Shown here piece by piece: positions 14,162 to 28,510 of a DNA stretch of 64,000 nt. How positions within the stretch are numbered: the stretch's first letter is position 1; each line of letters opens with the position of its first letter. The stretch spans positions 8,092,041 through 8,156,040 of the forward strand of contig NC_044011.1 of assembly GCF_900496995.4 (NCBI RefSeq). The letters run 5' to 3'. A program made the translations under genes and the position numbers. The notes under the pieces are model-generated. The model was not told the origin of the DNA. It did not search any database and saw only the letters and a list, made by a program, of their open reading frames with translations. This DNA is from Aquila chrysaetos chrysaetos (lineage: Eukaryota; Chordata; Aves; Accipitriformes; Accipitridae).

Positions 14162-15142
14162 TGTTGTGGTTTAAGCCCAGCTGGCAACAAAGGACCAGGC
14201 GGCTGCTTGCTCACTCCTCACCCTGGTGTGATGGGGAGGAGAAAATGTAAAGAAAACCTCGTGCGTCGAGACAAGGACTGGGAGGGATCACTCACCACTT
14301 ATGGTCACGGGCAAAAACCAGACTCAACTTTGGGAAAAAACAAAATCAATTTAATTTACTACCAATCAAATCAAAACAAGGATATTAGGAAGTAAAACCA
14401 AACCTTAGAACACGTTCCCCCCACCCCTCCCTCTTTCCCAGCTCAACCCCACTGCCCATTTCTCCACCTCCTCCCCCAGCAGCGCAGGGGGACGGGGAAT
14501 GGGGGTTGGGGTCAGTTCATCACACCTTGTCTCTGCCGCTCCTTCCTCCTCAGGGGCAGGACTCCTCACTCGTCCCCTGCTCCGCCGTGGGGTCCCTCCC
14601 ACGGGAGACAGTTCTCCACCAACTTCTCCAACGTGGGTCCTTCCCACAGGCTGCAGTTCTTCACGAACTGCTCCAGCGTGGGTCCCTTCCATGGGCTGCA
14701 GTCCTTCAGTCACAGACTGCTCCAGCGCGGGCTTTCCCATGGAGTCGCGGCCATCCTGGGGGGCATCCATCCCCCTGCTCCGGCGTGGGCTCCCCTCTCC
14801 CCGGGCTGCAGGTGGGCGTCTGCTCCCCCGCTCCCCTCCATGGGCTGGGGGGGACAGCTGCCGTCTCACCACGGGCTGCGGGGGCATCCCCTCCTCCCCG
14901 CCTTCCTCACTGACCTCGGTGTCTGCAGAGGGGTTCCTCTCACATTGTGATCCCCTCCCTCGCTGCAGGTTCCCCTTCTTAAATCTGTTCTCCCAGAGGC
15001 GCTACCACCGTCACTGACGGGCTCGGCCTTGGCCAGCGGTGGGTCCGACATGGAACCGGGGAAGCTTCCAGCAGCTTCTCACAGGAGCCGGCCCTGCGGC
15101 CCCTCCCCTGCTACCAAAACCCCGCCACACAAACCCAAAACA
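14162..15142 (-). mobile_element. Solo LTR of an avian endogenous retrovirus
   Basis: The interval begins TGTTGTGGTTTAAGCCCAGC and ends in CACAAACCCAAAACA, with the TG...CA ends of retroviral LTRs. ACAC lies directly on each side (14158-14161 and 15143-15146), extendable to AACAC with one shared base, consistent with a 4-5 bp target-site duplication. The text matches a common bird LTR family I recall, probably ERVL-like, read on the minus strand. A TATA-like TTTAAG lies near 14975 and the polyadenylation region near 14350 reads AGTAAA instead of AATAAA. There is no internal gag, pol or env sequence beside it, so this is a solo LTR left by recombination. It accounts for the open frames at 14405-15051 on both strands. 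Confidence 0.85.
14577..14860 (-). repeat. Tandem ~47-bp subrepeats inside the LTR
   Basis: Six diverged units, each marked by CTGCTCC(A/G)(G/C)CGTGGG-like text followed by a CATGGGCTGCAG-like motif. Unit starts are near 14577, 14624, 14669, 14718, 14776 and 14821, so spacing is 45-58 bases. The array is characteristic of this LTR family and copy number probably varies between insertions. Confidence 0.75.
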
Positions 15143-18100
15143 ACACAGTGTTAGTGTTGCCTCTTCCTATCCCCGTTTCCCTGTGGTTATCCTGTTAAGC
15201 AATTCAGAGTAGCCCCTTTTCTTTGACTCTCTCACCCATTTTACAGGCTTTGCGTTACCTCCTTTTAATAGTCCAGACACCCTTGTGAAGGGCCTATTAG
15301 AAACACCCAAGTTTGATAGCTGTATCCTTTGAACTTATCTGGGCATCTATTTAATCTCTGCTCGTGGTATGTCATGATGAAGAATAACGCAGGAGAAGAT
15401 GACGTGTCTCTTATTCAGTAGCATCAATCTCTTCCTTCATTATTCTCTCTATTGTAGAATGAAACAAGGATAACAAAGTTTAGATCTTGTCTCTTTTGAT
15501 TGCTTAATTCATTTTATAGCTGTGTATTTGTAACATAGCTTTGACAGGTATATCTCTGGGAGAAACTCTGACCTAGTTCTTGTCCACATGGGCAGAATAT
15601 TGAATATTCTTACAGATGCGTTTCCTTTATAATGGGATTTTTTGTTCTTGCAATTCATTTTATTGTCTGTTAAGTTTTTTGTGAGCAAGGTGACGTTAAC
15701 AGGATCACAGTCAGCAGGTACAATGGACAATTGTGAATACGGTGCGATGCGGTTCATTGTAAAGCAGTAGGGAGGTTTCAGAGGTGTTCTGTCTTCAGGC
15801 CACATGTTTGTTCCTCAAGTACCTGTACTCACATCCTAGAGGAAAATGGTTTTAGTAGATGTGTTAAAATAACGAGTTCCATTTCTAAGCACATCAGGAA
15901 TTATGTAGCTGTGTTTGTTTTTTTAAGGCAAGACCTACATTTCAGACATCCAAGGTTGCCCCAACATTAACAAATCACTAACGCAATGGCGATGAAACAT
16001 TTTCAATTTATTGTCATTTTCACATTGCTGAGCATCTTTTCTGCAGTTACCAAATAATATAATTTGCTTTCTTGGACTCAAAGAGTTGAGCAAAATTTGC
16101 AGGCAAGGCAAGCTGTACTAATGAGGACAAACAAGCAAATGATGGTATGAGTTGTGTATCTGTGCCACTGCCCTGCATGTCAGCAAAGAATATGCAAAAT
16201 CCTATATTGCTGCACAGGGGGGGTGTGTATGTTTGGGGGCAGGGGGTGGTGGTGGAGGGAAATGGAGGAAATGGGACAGAGCCCCAAATTGATGCTATTG
16301 ACTTGGAAAACAAAATGCTGCCTGAGGGGGTGGGGTCCGTGAGCCTAGTGCTTAGTCATGCTGTGCTCCCTCTGCTTGTCTGCCTCCACGGGGGTTTGCT
16401 TTGGCTTGTTTGGGTTTTTTCCCTCATTTTTTTTGTTCATACATCCTCCTCTTACAGGAATAGTCACTGAAAGATCTTTTTTCCTTCACATGTACAGCAT
16501 GCGCCTGTGTTCATGGGGTGATCTGTGCCCATGTTTAAGGAGGAGGCTGCCTTTGTTTCCGATACCTTCTTCCAGAAATGAGGCTAATTACGTTGGGGTT
16601 TTTAATGCCTTTTCTACATGCTGGATTGCTATTAGACTCATCACGTTTCAAAGAGATTTAATACAATCTATTACAGCATTAAGTAATTACTCATCAATTG
16701 TTGCAATAAGTAAACTGATCATAGTGATGCTTAAAGAGCATACGCTGATGATGTAGGAGAGATGGAAATTTCAGAAATACCATTTTACGCTGCTTTTCTC
16801 ACTATTTTTAATGGGTAGCGTAGTTTCTGTCCTTGTCTGTAGCCTCCGTTGATCTCTGCTTATTTTTCCATTAATGTATTCATCACTTCCTTGCTGGATG
16901 TCTCTCTGTAATAGTACGCCTATACGATGGTTATTTCCCTTGTTTGCCAGTGCCCTCTGTACGTATTACCGCTTTGTTTTCCTACTGTGTCTAGTTAGTA
17001 ACACCGAGGGGTCTTTGGGGCTGTTATGTATGATAAGGCTATCACTGAAGAAATCATTTTGTGCTTTCCCTGTATACACGTTATGCAGTTGCTGTTGGAA
17101 ACATTCGAAATAGCTTAATCTTTATTGTGTAGTTCATTGTTTTTATTAGACACAGTCTCTGTTCAGAGAAAAGAAGGATTGAGAAAACTAAATCTGAACT
17201 GTTTGGGGTTCTGCTTTCTGCAGAACAAAATGTCCCCCAAATTACAGCACACTTTCCCCCCCGCCCGCTGCTGTGCAGAAAAGCGTTAAATGGCTCTTCT
17301 GCCCTGTGCAGTGAATGCCTGCCTCTTTAATCCCAAACATGGGCTTTTCTATTTGGTGTCTGTCTTGAACCAGACACTAACCAGATGTGGACTATCACTG
17401 TTTCAGCAGGCTGTAAAACAAAAGGAAAGAAAAAGAATTCGGTGGAAGTAGAAAAGTTTTGCTGGTCATATTAAACTCAGTGTCAACACTTAACGATACC
17501 ATACTATAGCTCTGGATATAACTTTTCCTCTCCACTCAGTTTGGATAAGCTTTAAAAAAAAAGTGCTTGTAGGGGTGGTTTTGCCCCCTTGTTGCAGCTG
17601 TGGTCACTGAAACATAGAAAACTGCAATGACTGGTCCAAAATCAGTGTTGGGAACAGAGCACAACATGGTTTGACCTTACAAATATTACGGTTTCTAAAG
17701 GACAGTTTTCCTAAGCTGAGGGTGTTTCTTGTGTTGTTGATGCATGTGTTGCCATTTTGCTTGCTTTATCTAACATCAGTATTTCTGATGTTGTAACAAG
17801 CATAAGGTAAGGTGAGGGTTAAAACCTGATTGTGCTGACACAAATGAGATTTTTGTCATTGACATTTGAGAGAGGCTGAAATTTCCCTATTGAATTCTGA
17901 AAACACTTTAATGCTGTTCAAACCAGGCTGAAGATAATTTATTGTTCAAAGAAACTGTGTGGCCTATCTCACAAGTCTTATTTTTCACCGCGGTGATCCT
18001 AACCAGACCTGCAGTTGCAGTACTGACACTGTGCAGGAGGAAACCTAGTAGTACAGCACTTGGCAATTTGCGAAGTAATTTGGCGTATTTGTTTAACACT

Positions 18101-21100
18101 GCAGTCAGTGTGTTTGTAGAATTACTGGATTTTTTTTCCCTATTTATTTTCTTTGTTTTTATTGTCTTGGTGATGGGTTTCGGGCTCAGTGTGTAGGTTT
18201 GCCAGAGTATTTCCTCTGCTGCTTACACCTGTTACGTAAATCCTTGGCATTAAGCTATCTTTCTCAGCTGTGGAGACGTGTTGGTTTGGACTACGCTAGC
18301 GGCGAGCATCATGGCAGTAACCGGCCTTTGTCCGCATTTAACACCATCTATCCAAGGGCATCCCAGTCTCCAAGACGCTGAGAGACTGGGGCTCACAGCC
18401 ACGGTGTTCACCACCACCGATCTGTCTATATTTCTAAGGCTGTTGTTGCTAAATAAAAATGTTAAATATTTAATAATTTGTTTATTTAGGTAAGACTTGA
18501 GGTTAAATCTCAGATTGGGAGTCTATAAAACAGGGAGAAATGTATGCGCCCATGTTCTGCAGGCCTCTAAGGCTTTTTTTTTAGTCTAAATATTCTGCGG
18601 TGCTGTTGTATCCCTTTGAGAGTGGTGGGTATGAAAAAGGACAGCAAAAGTGATTCTGGATTTAAGTTCTTTAAGTCTCTCCCCTATGGTTTGGCATGCA
18701 ATATCAAGCAATTCTTTTGTTTTGACCACTTGGATTTTAATTACCCTTTTTTTTTTTAATTCCTATTGTTACTATTAATAACATTCACTATTAGCCTCAG
18801 CCAGTATCCCGCAATAGATGGGAACTATCCTACATCTCCTACTTTAGAGAGGTGTAAGGGGAGAGGCAGGACATTTGGGGCCAAGTTTCTGTTTGCTCAT
18901 CAGTGGCACCTTGGTGGCAGCAGTGCAATCGGTGGCAGCTTTATTTGCGGTACTGTTGGTCTTCTGGAAATAAAGGACAGGAGAGATTTTGGGAGAAAGC
19001 TTCAATGCCTGTTCTGCTGTCTTGGCTGGTTTTGTCTGTATGTAAATCAAGTCATACGCATGATTTAAATAACTTGATAAGCTTATTTAAAGGTCTCTAA
19101 ACAAGCCCAGAGCCAGCAACCTAGTCCCGCTGAACATGCAGAGGTCCCTGAGGACAGCAGTGGACATCAGCCGATAAGATGTAGAGAGCAAAGTTCCTAG
19201 ATTTGGCCCTGAGACTGCAGCGTATTCTGACCTGAAGCTAGTCCTCTGGTGTCTGGGCTGCAGTTGGTGTTCGGCGACGCTTAAAACAGAATTGGTCTTA
19301 ATGCAATGGAGAAGTAGAAAGGTCTGTACCTAAGGTGGGGAACAACACGAGGTTTTTGATTTGTGCAATGTATTTAAATAAGTTTGGGCATGGCTGTTGG
19401 GAGGACCTGAAATACTCAGGCTTATAACAGTGTTCATTCTGAGTGACAAGATATGGCCCATCCCAGACACGTCTGTTCACTGTTTTGTGACCCAATTAGC
19501 TTAAATGTGCAGGTAACAGGGAGGGGGTTACTTTTTCTCCAATAAGAGGGCAAGCAAGAGTACAGCTATCATCTTGTCTTCAGAGGTCCTTGCTGGTGTT
19601 ACCAGCTTCCCGACAGCCAGAGGGCTGGCACTGGATGAACAGTACCCTCTGCCCTGTGATTTTGCAGAGGAACAAAACTCCTCCTTCAAGCTTGCAAGTC
19701 AGACAGTGCACCAACCAAAAGCCATTTCATTCCTGGTACTGTCAGAGGTAGCAGAGGTCAGGCCAGGGGCAGTTAAGGTTGTATCTGCCGTTTCAGTGCC
19801 AAAGACTTTTGGAATTGCTGCAGTGATGATATGATGAATGCTTTTATCACAGGGTGGTGGCAAGTGATTTACAGTGTTTATCTGGTGTCTGGAGATGGAT
19901 TCGACAGGGCTGGTCTTTCCAGATCTGAGAATTATGTCAGAAGTGTAGGCATAGGCTTTCAGGTCCCACCGTTCAGTTCTGGCTCATTGTTCTGGTTGTA
20001 CTATTTCCCAAAAGGTTTAGACATGTCTGAACAGCACTGTCGATGGAGAACAGAGCCCAGATCAAGTACGGGTAGAGCATTCACAATCCCACTGTCCGGC
20101 TACTACCATGCTTTCTCTCGAGCAACCAGTATTTATTTTGTTTGTTGATTTGATTCCACTTGAAAAGGATACAACACAGTGTTCCTCAAGATAGGTTGAT
20201 TTGGGCTGGTACACCTGCCAGTCAGACTGCAGGGATGTTGGCCATTAGCTCTGTTCAGAGAGCAGATCTGAATCCCACCGTGTTTATACGTTCAGCAAAA
20301 TTAGATCTGATGACTTCAGCTGGTGTTTCATCCATGCAAGCTTCTTGCCATGCATTATAAATATTTTGAAGAAGCAGTTACAATGGGGAAGCTTGGGATG
20401 GACTGAAGCAGGCGGTGGTTACTGAACAATTGAACATCCGTAACATTGCCCTCTTGAGTCGCCTCCTCCACCGGTTTGACCTTTGAGAGATCTGGGCTGA
20501 CTCCTTTGTCAGAAGATACATGCTAAAAAAACCAAAAGTGTTTGTCCATGGCTGGCATTATAATGTATTTTCAGAGAACCTAGGACATACCTATGTGATT
20601 TGTCATGATCTTTTGGCGTGAAGTTCTAAGGCAAGAATGTCGCTGAGCACTACGCTCCCTCTACCTTGGTTTGCTTTGCTGTTTCAGCTGACCAAGGTCG
20701 TCTTCGCTCCCTGCTGCAGGCTGCCGTATTGTGTGTGTGGCCACTGCTTAATACAGATCAGATATCCACCATGTGGGATGATCCCTGAGCCTACGAAGCT
20801 GAGAGAAGGCATAACTGATATCTGGATATTATTGTTCTTCTGTGTATATACTGTTATAACCACCGCTTGATTTTTCATGATGCCCAGCCCTTGTGTATAA
20901 TTGCCCTTGACTAATTCGCTGTGACAAGCAAGATGAAATCTAGGAAGACACTATAGTTTTAAAACAAATTTACTTATCTTGAAGTTGGAAATAACTGAAT
21001 GATCTGGATTGTAATTATTCTCGTACTATGGAGGACTTAATGAGACTTTCTTTTTTAAATGGAAGTTAATTTTTCTTTTCTCAGTTTATCTTCTGATCTT

Positions 21101-23070
21101 TGAAACTGAAGGATTCAACTATTACATGTTAAGCAAATCCCTGATGATCAAAAAACTAATGGAGCTTTTCTTTAAATTTATATAAATGAAAACTGAATGT
21201 CCTAAGCTGGTTCTTTCAGAACCTAGTGAATTTGTCCAAAAGGCTAAATATCGTGAGAGTCAAGCTGCAATTAAATGAGAATGGGAGAAGTGGGAGAATT
21301 TAGCAATACCGTAGATACTGTTTAATTCAAAGCCACACTGAAATAAAGCCAGGCTTTCCAGACTTCGCAGGGAATTTGATCTGACCTCTGTGTAGATAAC
21401 AGATACATTAATTATATTAAAATCATTTCTTACACTGAAAAAAATGAACCCATCATGTTATGAAATCATGTAATGCTTTAGATTTATGTTAATCTAATTT
21501 TATGTTATTTCATGTGCAAATTAACACTGTATAATTAATATCTCACAAATAGAAAGAACGATCTTGAGTTCAAGAAAATTTTAGTGATTTAGTCTTGAAA
21601 GCACACTATGCAGAAATTGGTAAGGAGCACACACAATTTGAGAAGAGACTGTAATTCCTGCCTCTGCTTTTGTTTTGTTGTGTTTTGTTTTGAAAGGGTA
21701 AGCATGTTTGATGAGTTCAGACATCGGAACAAAAGCCTTTCTGCTCATCTTTAGTTAGGAGGAATCACCAGTGTTGGTTTTGATTCTGGTTTTAATAAAC
21801 ACATATGGTGATGACAGCTTTGTTTGGTTTTTAAGACTGTCAGTCTGCTTCGGATGCTTTTCCTGCCTGGGCTGAAGGCGGGGGGGAGCATTGCTGGGGT
21901 GGGCTTCGAGCCCCCCGGGGCCGGAGGGGTCTGGAACACCCTGTTTCCAGTCCCGCCTGCAGTGCAGTGAACTGGGGAGCTCCTGCAGTCCCTTCAGGAA
22001 CGGCTTACGTAACTTTGGACATGCCAGCAATATGCTACGCTGTGAAATAGTCTCTTGCCTGCTTGCTGGCTTTTTTTTTATTATTTTTTCTTCTTTCCTT
22101 TTTTTTTTTTTTTTCTTTCTTCCCCTCCTTTCCTTCTCTCTCGGAGGGATTGCATCATCTGCCTGTATTTCACAGCTTAGGCAGCAGGGGAAAGGAATGG
22201 AATAAATCAACATGTTGCTTTTATCAAGTAAACCTCTGTGATGTGGCCTGGTCAGAAGAAATTTATATTCTTTCTATCTAAGCCCTCTTTAAAGAATGTT
22301 TCACCCCCTTTTTTCCTTTCAAGGATTTTTTTTAAGGCTTTCCAAATCGCTTTATCAGAACGTGTGATAAGTTAAAAGGCTGTGTTTTCAACAGTTTGCA
22401 AGACTGAAAACCCCTTTTCTCAGAACTGAGAGCTTCTAACAGCTAAAATGAAGTAATTTAAAATTCTCCTCGCTCTGAAGTTGCGGCGAGACCTGTACCC
22501 GTGTCCTCCACGAGAGGTAAACCTCCAGCACCCTTCCACGGGTTTCCATGCAGTTACTGTGGACTCGCAGAGAGGGAAGGGAGGAGAGAACCTGTCTGAA
22601 CGCTACCCAAAGCTAGAGGACGAGAGATGGGTGTGAGGAAGCGGTCAGCTATTAGGGGGAGCAATGGCGACTGCATCAGAAAAAACGTGGGGCTATGATG
22701 TCAGGTTTTAGCATGCAAAAATGCTTTCAGCTCTTCTAACGTCTTAAAGCGTGGAGCAATGGCTACAGTCACAACTTCAGTTGTTGCCAAGGATTACCTC
22801 GTTCCACTTGTTTGTTATTGCTGGTTTTCATGTTTTCCTGTGTTTTTTTTTAATTTTTGTTGGGTTTTTTTCCCTTTTTTTTTTTTTTTTTTTCTTCAGA
22901 GGGGAACAAAAGTGCCATAAAAAGGGAAGTTCTGCTTGGTTTCCGGGATCCCCCTGAGTGTTGTTGGAGTACATGCTCTATATTAAATACAGTTGGATCC
23001 TTTTTATCATTTTATATTGAAATCTCTCATTGGCTTTCAAGATGACAAGATTAGGGGTAAGATTGGGGGT

Positions 23071-23085
23071 GGGGGGGGGGGGGGG
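23071..23085 (+). repeat. Poly-G run
   Basis: Fifteen consecutive G, preceded by GGGGGT, in otherwise AT-moderate DNA. Run length is prone to sequencing error. Confidence 0.9.
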
Positions 23086-24825
23086 AATTATCCTCTTAGG
23101 CACATGGATACATATTAGCTGAAGATCCTAAATCAAAAAAGCAAAAAAACTTCCTGGGAATCCTTTAAGCTTGAAAATAACATTCTTATATTGGAGCATG
23201 AGTAGGTATAGAATTGTTTAATCTCTCAGAGCTTCTTCTGGATCAAGCAATGCCTTGTACAGTCCTTATAATAACTGTATTTTAGAATAAATTTGCTCTA
23301 GTGCTTTTGCCTTCCACCAAGCCACTGTCGCAGCTCAATGGGGGCCGGGGGTGGATCTATAGAAAGCCATACGTATGGCGAAGAGGAATGAAGCCGCTGT
23401 CTTTTGACAAACAGATCCCTGTTGTTGCTGCTAAAGGCTTGATGTGTCTGCTGTGCTGCTGGGCTTTAATGGAAAGAGACTTGCTGTGCAAATAGTCAGC
23501 TTCATTTTTTTTTCATTGTAGCCCAGGAGCACTGAAAGGGCAGTGAAAATGGAAGTACCCTCGTGACAGAAAAGAGAGAGGACTAAAAGTAGTATCTGCG
23601 GGGATACCTTTCTTTTAATAGTTCTAGGTATTGAGGACACCAACACCGAGGTATTTATATTCTTCTTCAGGTACGCCCAGGTTCGATAAACTGTTGTCAT
23701 CTTCAGGCCAGGATCTGGAGGTGTCTGTTTTGGTTTTGATTTATTTTTACTAAGGAAATTGCAAGACATTGCAATTAGAATCTCGTGTTTTAGATGTTTC
23801 TCAACAACACAGTTCCACTTAGGGATAATATTTATACTTCATTTAAAAGTCCTTACCTGTGTTATGAAAAATATTTTAGAAGATTACAACAAATGATTTA
23901 ACACAATGCATTTACTTTGTAATTTTTGTGGGATTATTAATTTTTGCTTTTTCTCTTCTCAGCCTGCTAATAAAAAGTAGATATGTTTTTCTTGTACTGG
24001 TAAGCAATTTCATGTTCCTTGTTTGGGACACAAATTCTGTGCTTTGAAAGTTGAATTTACTTTTTTTTTTTTTTTTAAAGAACTAGTATTTTTATTTTAC
24101 TCTAGCTTATTGCAAACTATGTTCCAGGAGCCAATTTAACTTGTCAGTGTTATTTTAGATGTAGACTTCATTAAATATCTACAAGCAAATTAAAATCATT
24201 CATGTAAGTGAGATATTTTCTCAAGAATTTGGCTTCCAACACCAGAAATACAGGAAAAGAGTGCCAGGGGGTTTACTGTGTTGGAAGGAGAACACTTAAG
24301 TGCCAGTGAAGTATAAGATACCTTTATATAAAATAAGCATGCTAGAAGAAAACTTTCAGCAGTATCCTTTGCATTTGGTTCTCTTTGCTGAGAAAGGAAG
24401 TGTTTACTTGAGAAAGCATCTGGATTTTATTGTTTTTTAATTCATTGTGGACAGCCTGATGGAGTCTGGAACCACTTAGAATGTCACAACCTTTCATTGT
24501 CACATGCAATGTGGAAACGAAATAAAAAGCGATCCAAATCTCAGAATATGTAGCCTGAGTTGTTAAGTTTGCTGTGGTTTTCCTTCTATAAGACAGCCCC
24601 CTTGAACAAATACAAATTTGTAGTGACAGTCCTTAAAATGCCTCTTTGTTCATCTGAATACTCCTCAGTGAGCCTCAGTCAGGTTTCTCAGGACTAGGGA
24701 AATACGAGCGAACCTGGTAAAAAAAAAAATTAGCAGAATCCAATGTGGCCTGTGTTCCTTTTCTCATGAAACCAAACGAGAAGAGGTAACATCTATGGTG
24801 GTGCATCTAAGACTGCGTTCATGCT

Positions 24826-24848
24826 CTTTTTTTTTTTTTTTTTTTTTT
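24826..24848 (+). repeat. Poly-T run
   Basis: Twenty-three T followed by CCCC. No recognisable mobile element adjoins it. Confidence 0.9.
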
Positions 24849-27800
24849 CCCCATGTGGTTCTGGTCACTTCTGTCTACTACAATAAGTGACATCCCAGGA
24901 AAGTTAACTCATCTGCAAGATCAGCCCAGTTTTGCAGGCAGAAGTCTGAATTATTTAAATTAAACCTTATGGTTTTTTAGAATCCTGCCTGAATCTTTTG
25001 GAATTCCATTAAACAAATCTTCCTGTTTCTAGTGACTCATTTATAAGAAGATGAGATTAATGTAGACAAGCTGATCTCGAGTGAGCTGCATCCAATAATT
25101 TAATTTTTTAAAAATTTCTAACATAGTTTTAAAGGTAACCTGCCCACCTACACGAGTATGGTGAACAGATGATGCATTTCAAGAGCAGATACTTTCATTC
25201 TCACTCCTCCTCTGAAGCCTATGAAGTTACATCAGAAAATAATTTGGACAAGTACATCTGAGCAGTCCTTTTGTTTAATAAATATCTGCAAAAGCATTTG
25301 GTATTCTCTTTGTCCTTGTGTTCCCATTCTTTTTTCTCTTTGTGTTTTAAGTGACACTTCTTTGTATCAGTCTGTTGCTAGAACTGGTGTTCTCGTCTTC
25401 AGTAACACTTTCTGATAGCAAACCCTCTGCAGCATTAATGCACAAAAATTGTTGTTGTGAAACAGCTATGTTGTATGTTTGTGTGTATATAGCAACCCCG
25501 ATGGCCCTAAGCCACAAAGGCATAAAAATCAAAAGCTGATGTACATGCAGCATTGCTGACACAAAACCAAAGAAAAGGAAGAATCTGGAAAATGAAGGCA
25601 GTGCATACCTTCCACCCACATGTCCATCCCTTACCGTTACTGCAAACTCCACGCACTTAATTAGTAGAGAGAAAGCTTGCCCTTCTGCACTCTCTTCGCT
25701 ACCTCCTTCTTCTTCTCCACACAAAACGCAGGCAGTGGCGGATATTGGCTACAGCACTGAGTTGTAAAAGAAAAGGATGGTGTGCAGGAGCAAGAGGTAA
25801 TTGGAGTGGGGGAAGGCTGATGCTGCTGTGGAGCAGAATTGACACTAGGTTTTATGGTCTGTGATTCATGGTGCTTGTGTTCATAGTAAAATACCCTCTT
25901 GTAGGTGGAGGATTAGCAAGTGTGTATTGTTTAGGTGGTTATGTTAGCAATGCCGAAGGCACGGTGATTGCTGTTTCACAACGCATGATAATTTCCTGGT
26001 TTTATTGAAAGGCGGGTCAGCGAGGAGGGTTCCACTGGGCAAAGATTTTCCACTAGTGGGAGCAGAGGTGGGAGGAGAGCTTCATCTCCCTAGCTAGCAA
26101 AGGCCCTTGCAGGGAGACCTTAACGTGGTGCAATGCTAAATGGCACAGTCAGTTCCCTCCCTGCCCACGCTGTCTCTGCTGAGGTTGTGCTGGATCAGTC
26201 CTGACTCAAGTTAGGAACTGGGGTAAAGCAGAGTTACTAATAAAAATGCAGCGTCCCGTGAATCTTCCTTTATTAGAAGATGAAGTTGGACCCCCCAAAA
26301 AGAACATATGCGAATTACCACTAAAGATTGCCTGTAATTCTAACTTTCTTTAGAAACCCTTGTTGTAGAAAGTCTGCTCTGTCAGTAGCTGTAAGGTTTC
26401 TGTCTTTCTGTGAGGTTCTTCCTAGAGCAGGATGGAAGATAGACTATAGTTTTTCTTTTACGTTTTATAGTAGAGGAGGGAAGGCTAATGAGCAACAAAG
26501 TGTAGGTTTCCAAAGGAAGATCAGCATATAGAGACCAAATGGGAAGGTGTCATGTGAAAAAATATGAATAGAACAAAGGGAGTTGCTAAATTCAGCAGTC
26601 TAGTCATATCTTAATATAAAATACATGTGCTGAATCCATGTGTGGAAAGCACATGCATTTTGGACGTTGTATGATGCATGGAAGATGGATATGTAAAAGC
26701 TCATTACAGTGTTATGGCTCCAGGTCCTGATTCAGCATGGCTCTCAGGCAAAGTCCATCTTTCAGCACATGTATCGTTCCTGTTGACTTTACGGGTCCCT
26801 GTGTGACCCCATGACAGGGTGAACATGACCTTGGCTGCTTTGTGGGCTATTAGTCCAGTTTGTCGTACGAAGTGCGTGTCATGCTTCCCTGTGGCTAAAA
26901 TACAGTAACATCCTATCACATATCGGTGATTCATAGCTGATGAAGGCCAAGAGACTTCTGTGCTTGTCTAATTCGGCTTCCTACAGGGCAAACTGAACCA
27001 CGTTTTCAAACCATGATACAGCCTTTAAACTCTGAAACTGTAGCAAAAGTCTACCATGTAAGAGAAATGTTTTGGTTCTGTCTATGGAGGAAGGACTGAG
27101 CAATGTGGCTGTATACGTGGTGTCTGCAGAATTGCATGCAGCTGCAGATCATTGGCATTGTATTCCTGTTTTCTTGTGAAAAAGCAGTTCCTGCACAGTG
27201 AGCAATTGGCCTTTTTAATTGTAAACTCCTGTTTACTGTTGCCGTGGGTGTTTTTCCTATTTGAACCACAGCTTAATGGTTCAGGAATCTCTCGCGCGCA
27301 GGTTAGGATCTGCTTTCTTTTTATTGAATTAAAGAGACGAGTCCGGCTGTTTCCCTCTGGTATGACACTACTGCAGCCTCTGTCAGTGAGCTCTGCTCAC
27401 CCATGTGACGGTCTGGTGATCCCAGGGCTGATTTGTATTTTGTTCCATCAGTAGGAAAAATTAATCACACATTTAACTGTCTTCATAAATAATAGGCTCC
27501 TTTCTCACAGAATTCTTTTGTTTTTAAGTTTCTTGTCTGAATTTTAAAGAATATTGGGGAAGTAACTCAATCTGCAAACAGATTGGTATTTTTATGAGCA
27601 AAGCTTGTCATTGGTTTTGTTCTGAACAATTTTGCTGAGAAATTATTCTGGTTTATGAGGGTATGAAACCAATCAGCATGCTGCCCCCGTGGTAGCCTAA
27701 CTCATCGGCAGAATTATTAACTAGAGCTCACCAGTAATTCTCATACTAGGTGGTAAATAAGTGTGAAGTAGTGTTGAGTACAGTAATGGGCAAGCACTAA

Positions 27801-28406
27801 AGGAAATTCAGTTTCATCCCACTCTTCTAATCTCTTAAATGACATAGCTCCTTAGCACTTAAGTTTTGTGTCCTGTTTTAGGGAAATGACCTTTCCTTCC
27901 TGAACTGCAGACTCAATGTTGTTTGAAGCAGAAGCAGTGAAAAGCCTTCTGGAAAATTAAAAGAAAAAGTAGCAAGTGAGTTTAATATGATCTTCACTGA
28001 ACTGAAAGTGAGAGACAGAGTTTTCAGACTCCTCCATGCCACCCAGTTCCCATAGCGATGGTGTGATACCAACGAATGTATCTGACCAGTCCAGCCCTGG
28101 GTTAGGTGTTGGATATGACTTCTAGTGCCAGGGTGCTTTACTAAAGGACTGGTGTCTCTTGATGTTCGTGGATGTGTATAGGAAGCTCCTACCCAAATAT
28201 CAGGAGCAACACAAAGATGCTTGTTTATAAACTTAAGTCACGAGAAATGCACGTTGTCATCTAGAGTCATTCCAGTCTAGAGGGCATCCTGGTAGTTGGT
28301 GGGAAGCAGTAGGTAGGGAAGATGTAGAAAAATTTGTTCAGGGGATTTGCTTGCTTCCTCTGTTTTCTAATAAGGACAGTGGTTCACTCCCCACCTCCTA
28401 GGATGT

Positions 28407-28510
28407 TGTACTGGTTTTGCCTGGGATAAAGTTAGTTTTTTCCATAGGTCATGAGTATCTGTATTTTGGATACCGCAGCAGTAATAACACTGCATTTCAG
28501 TGCTTGTTTC
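28407..28510 (+). mobile_element. Fragment of a second avian LTR family
   Basis: The start TGTACTGGTTTTGCCTGGGA, followed by an AAAGTTAGTTTTTTCCATAG-like stretch and TTTTGGAT, resembles the end of a widespread bird LTR that I recall as opening with TGTACTGGTTTTGGCTGGGA. Similarity fades after about 100 bases, so this is a truncated or heavily diverged copy. No target-site duplication is apparent. Confidence 0.5.

Larger units (their letters stand above)
15147..28406. other. No gene recognised
   Basis: Mostly unique AT-moderate DNA. It contains T runs at 22099-22114, 22875-22893, 24061-24076 and 24826-24848 and the poly-G at 23071. The part at 20.9-21.6 kb is notably AT-rich and has enhancer-like TAATTA text. 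Frames of about 100-150 residues are scattered and unconnected. Confidence 0.6.

Noticed and set aside
14405..15051. Overlapping frames of up to 172 residues with repeated Gly/Pro/Ser motifs
   Set aside because: They lie inside the LTR and come from its tandem subrepeats.
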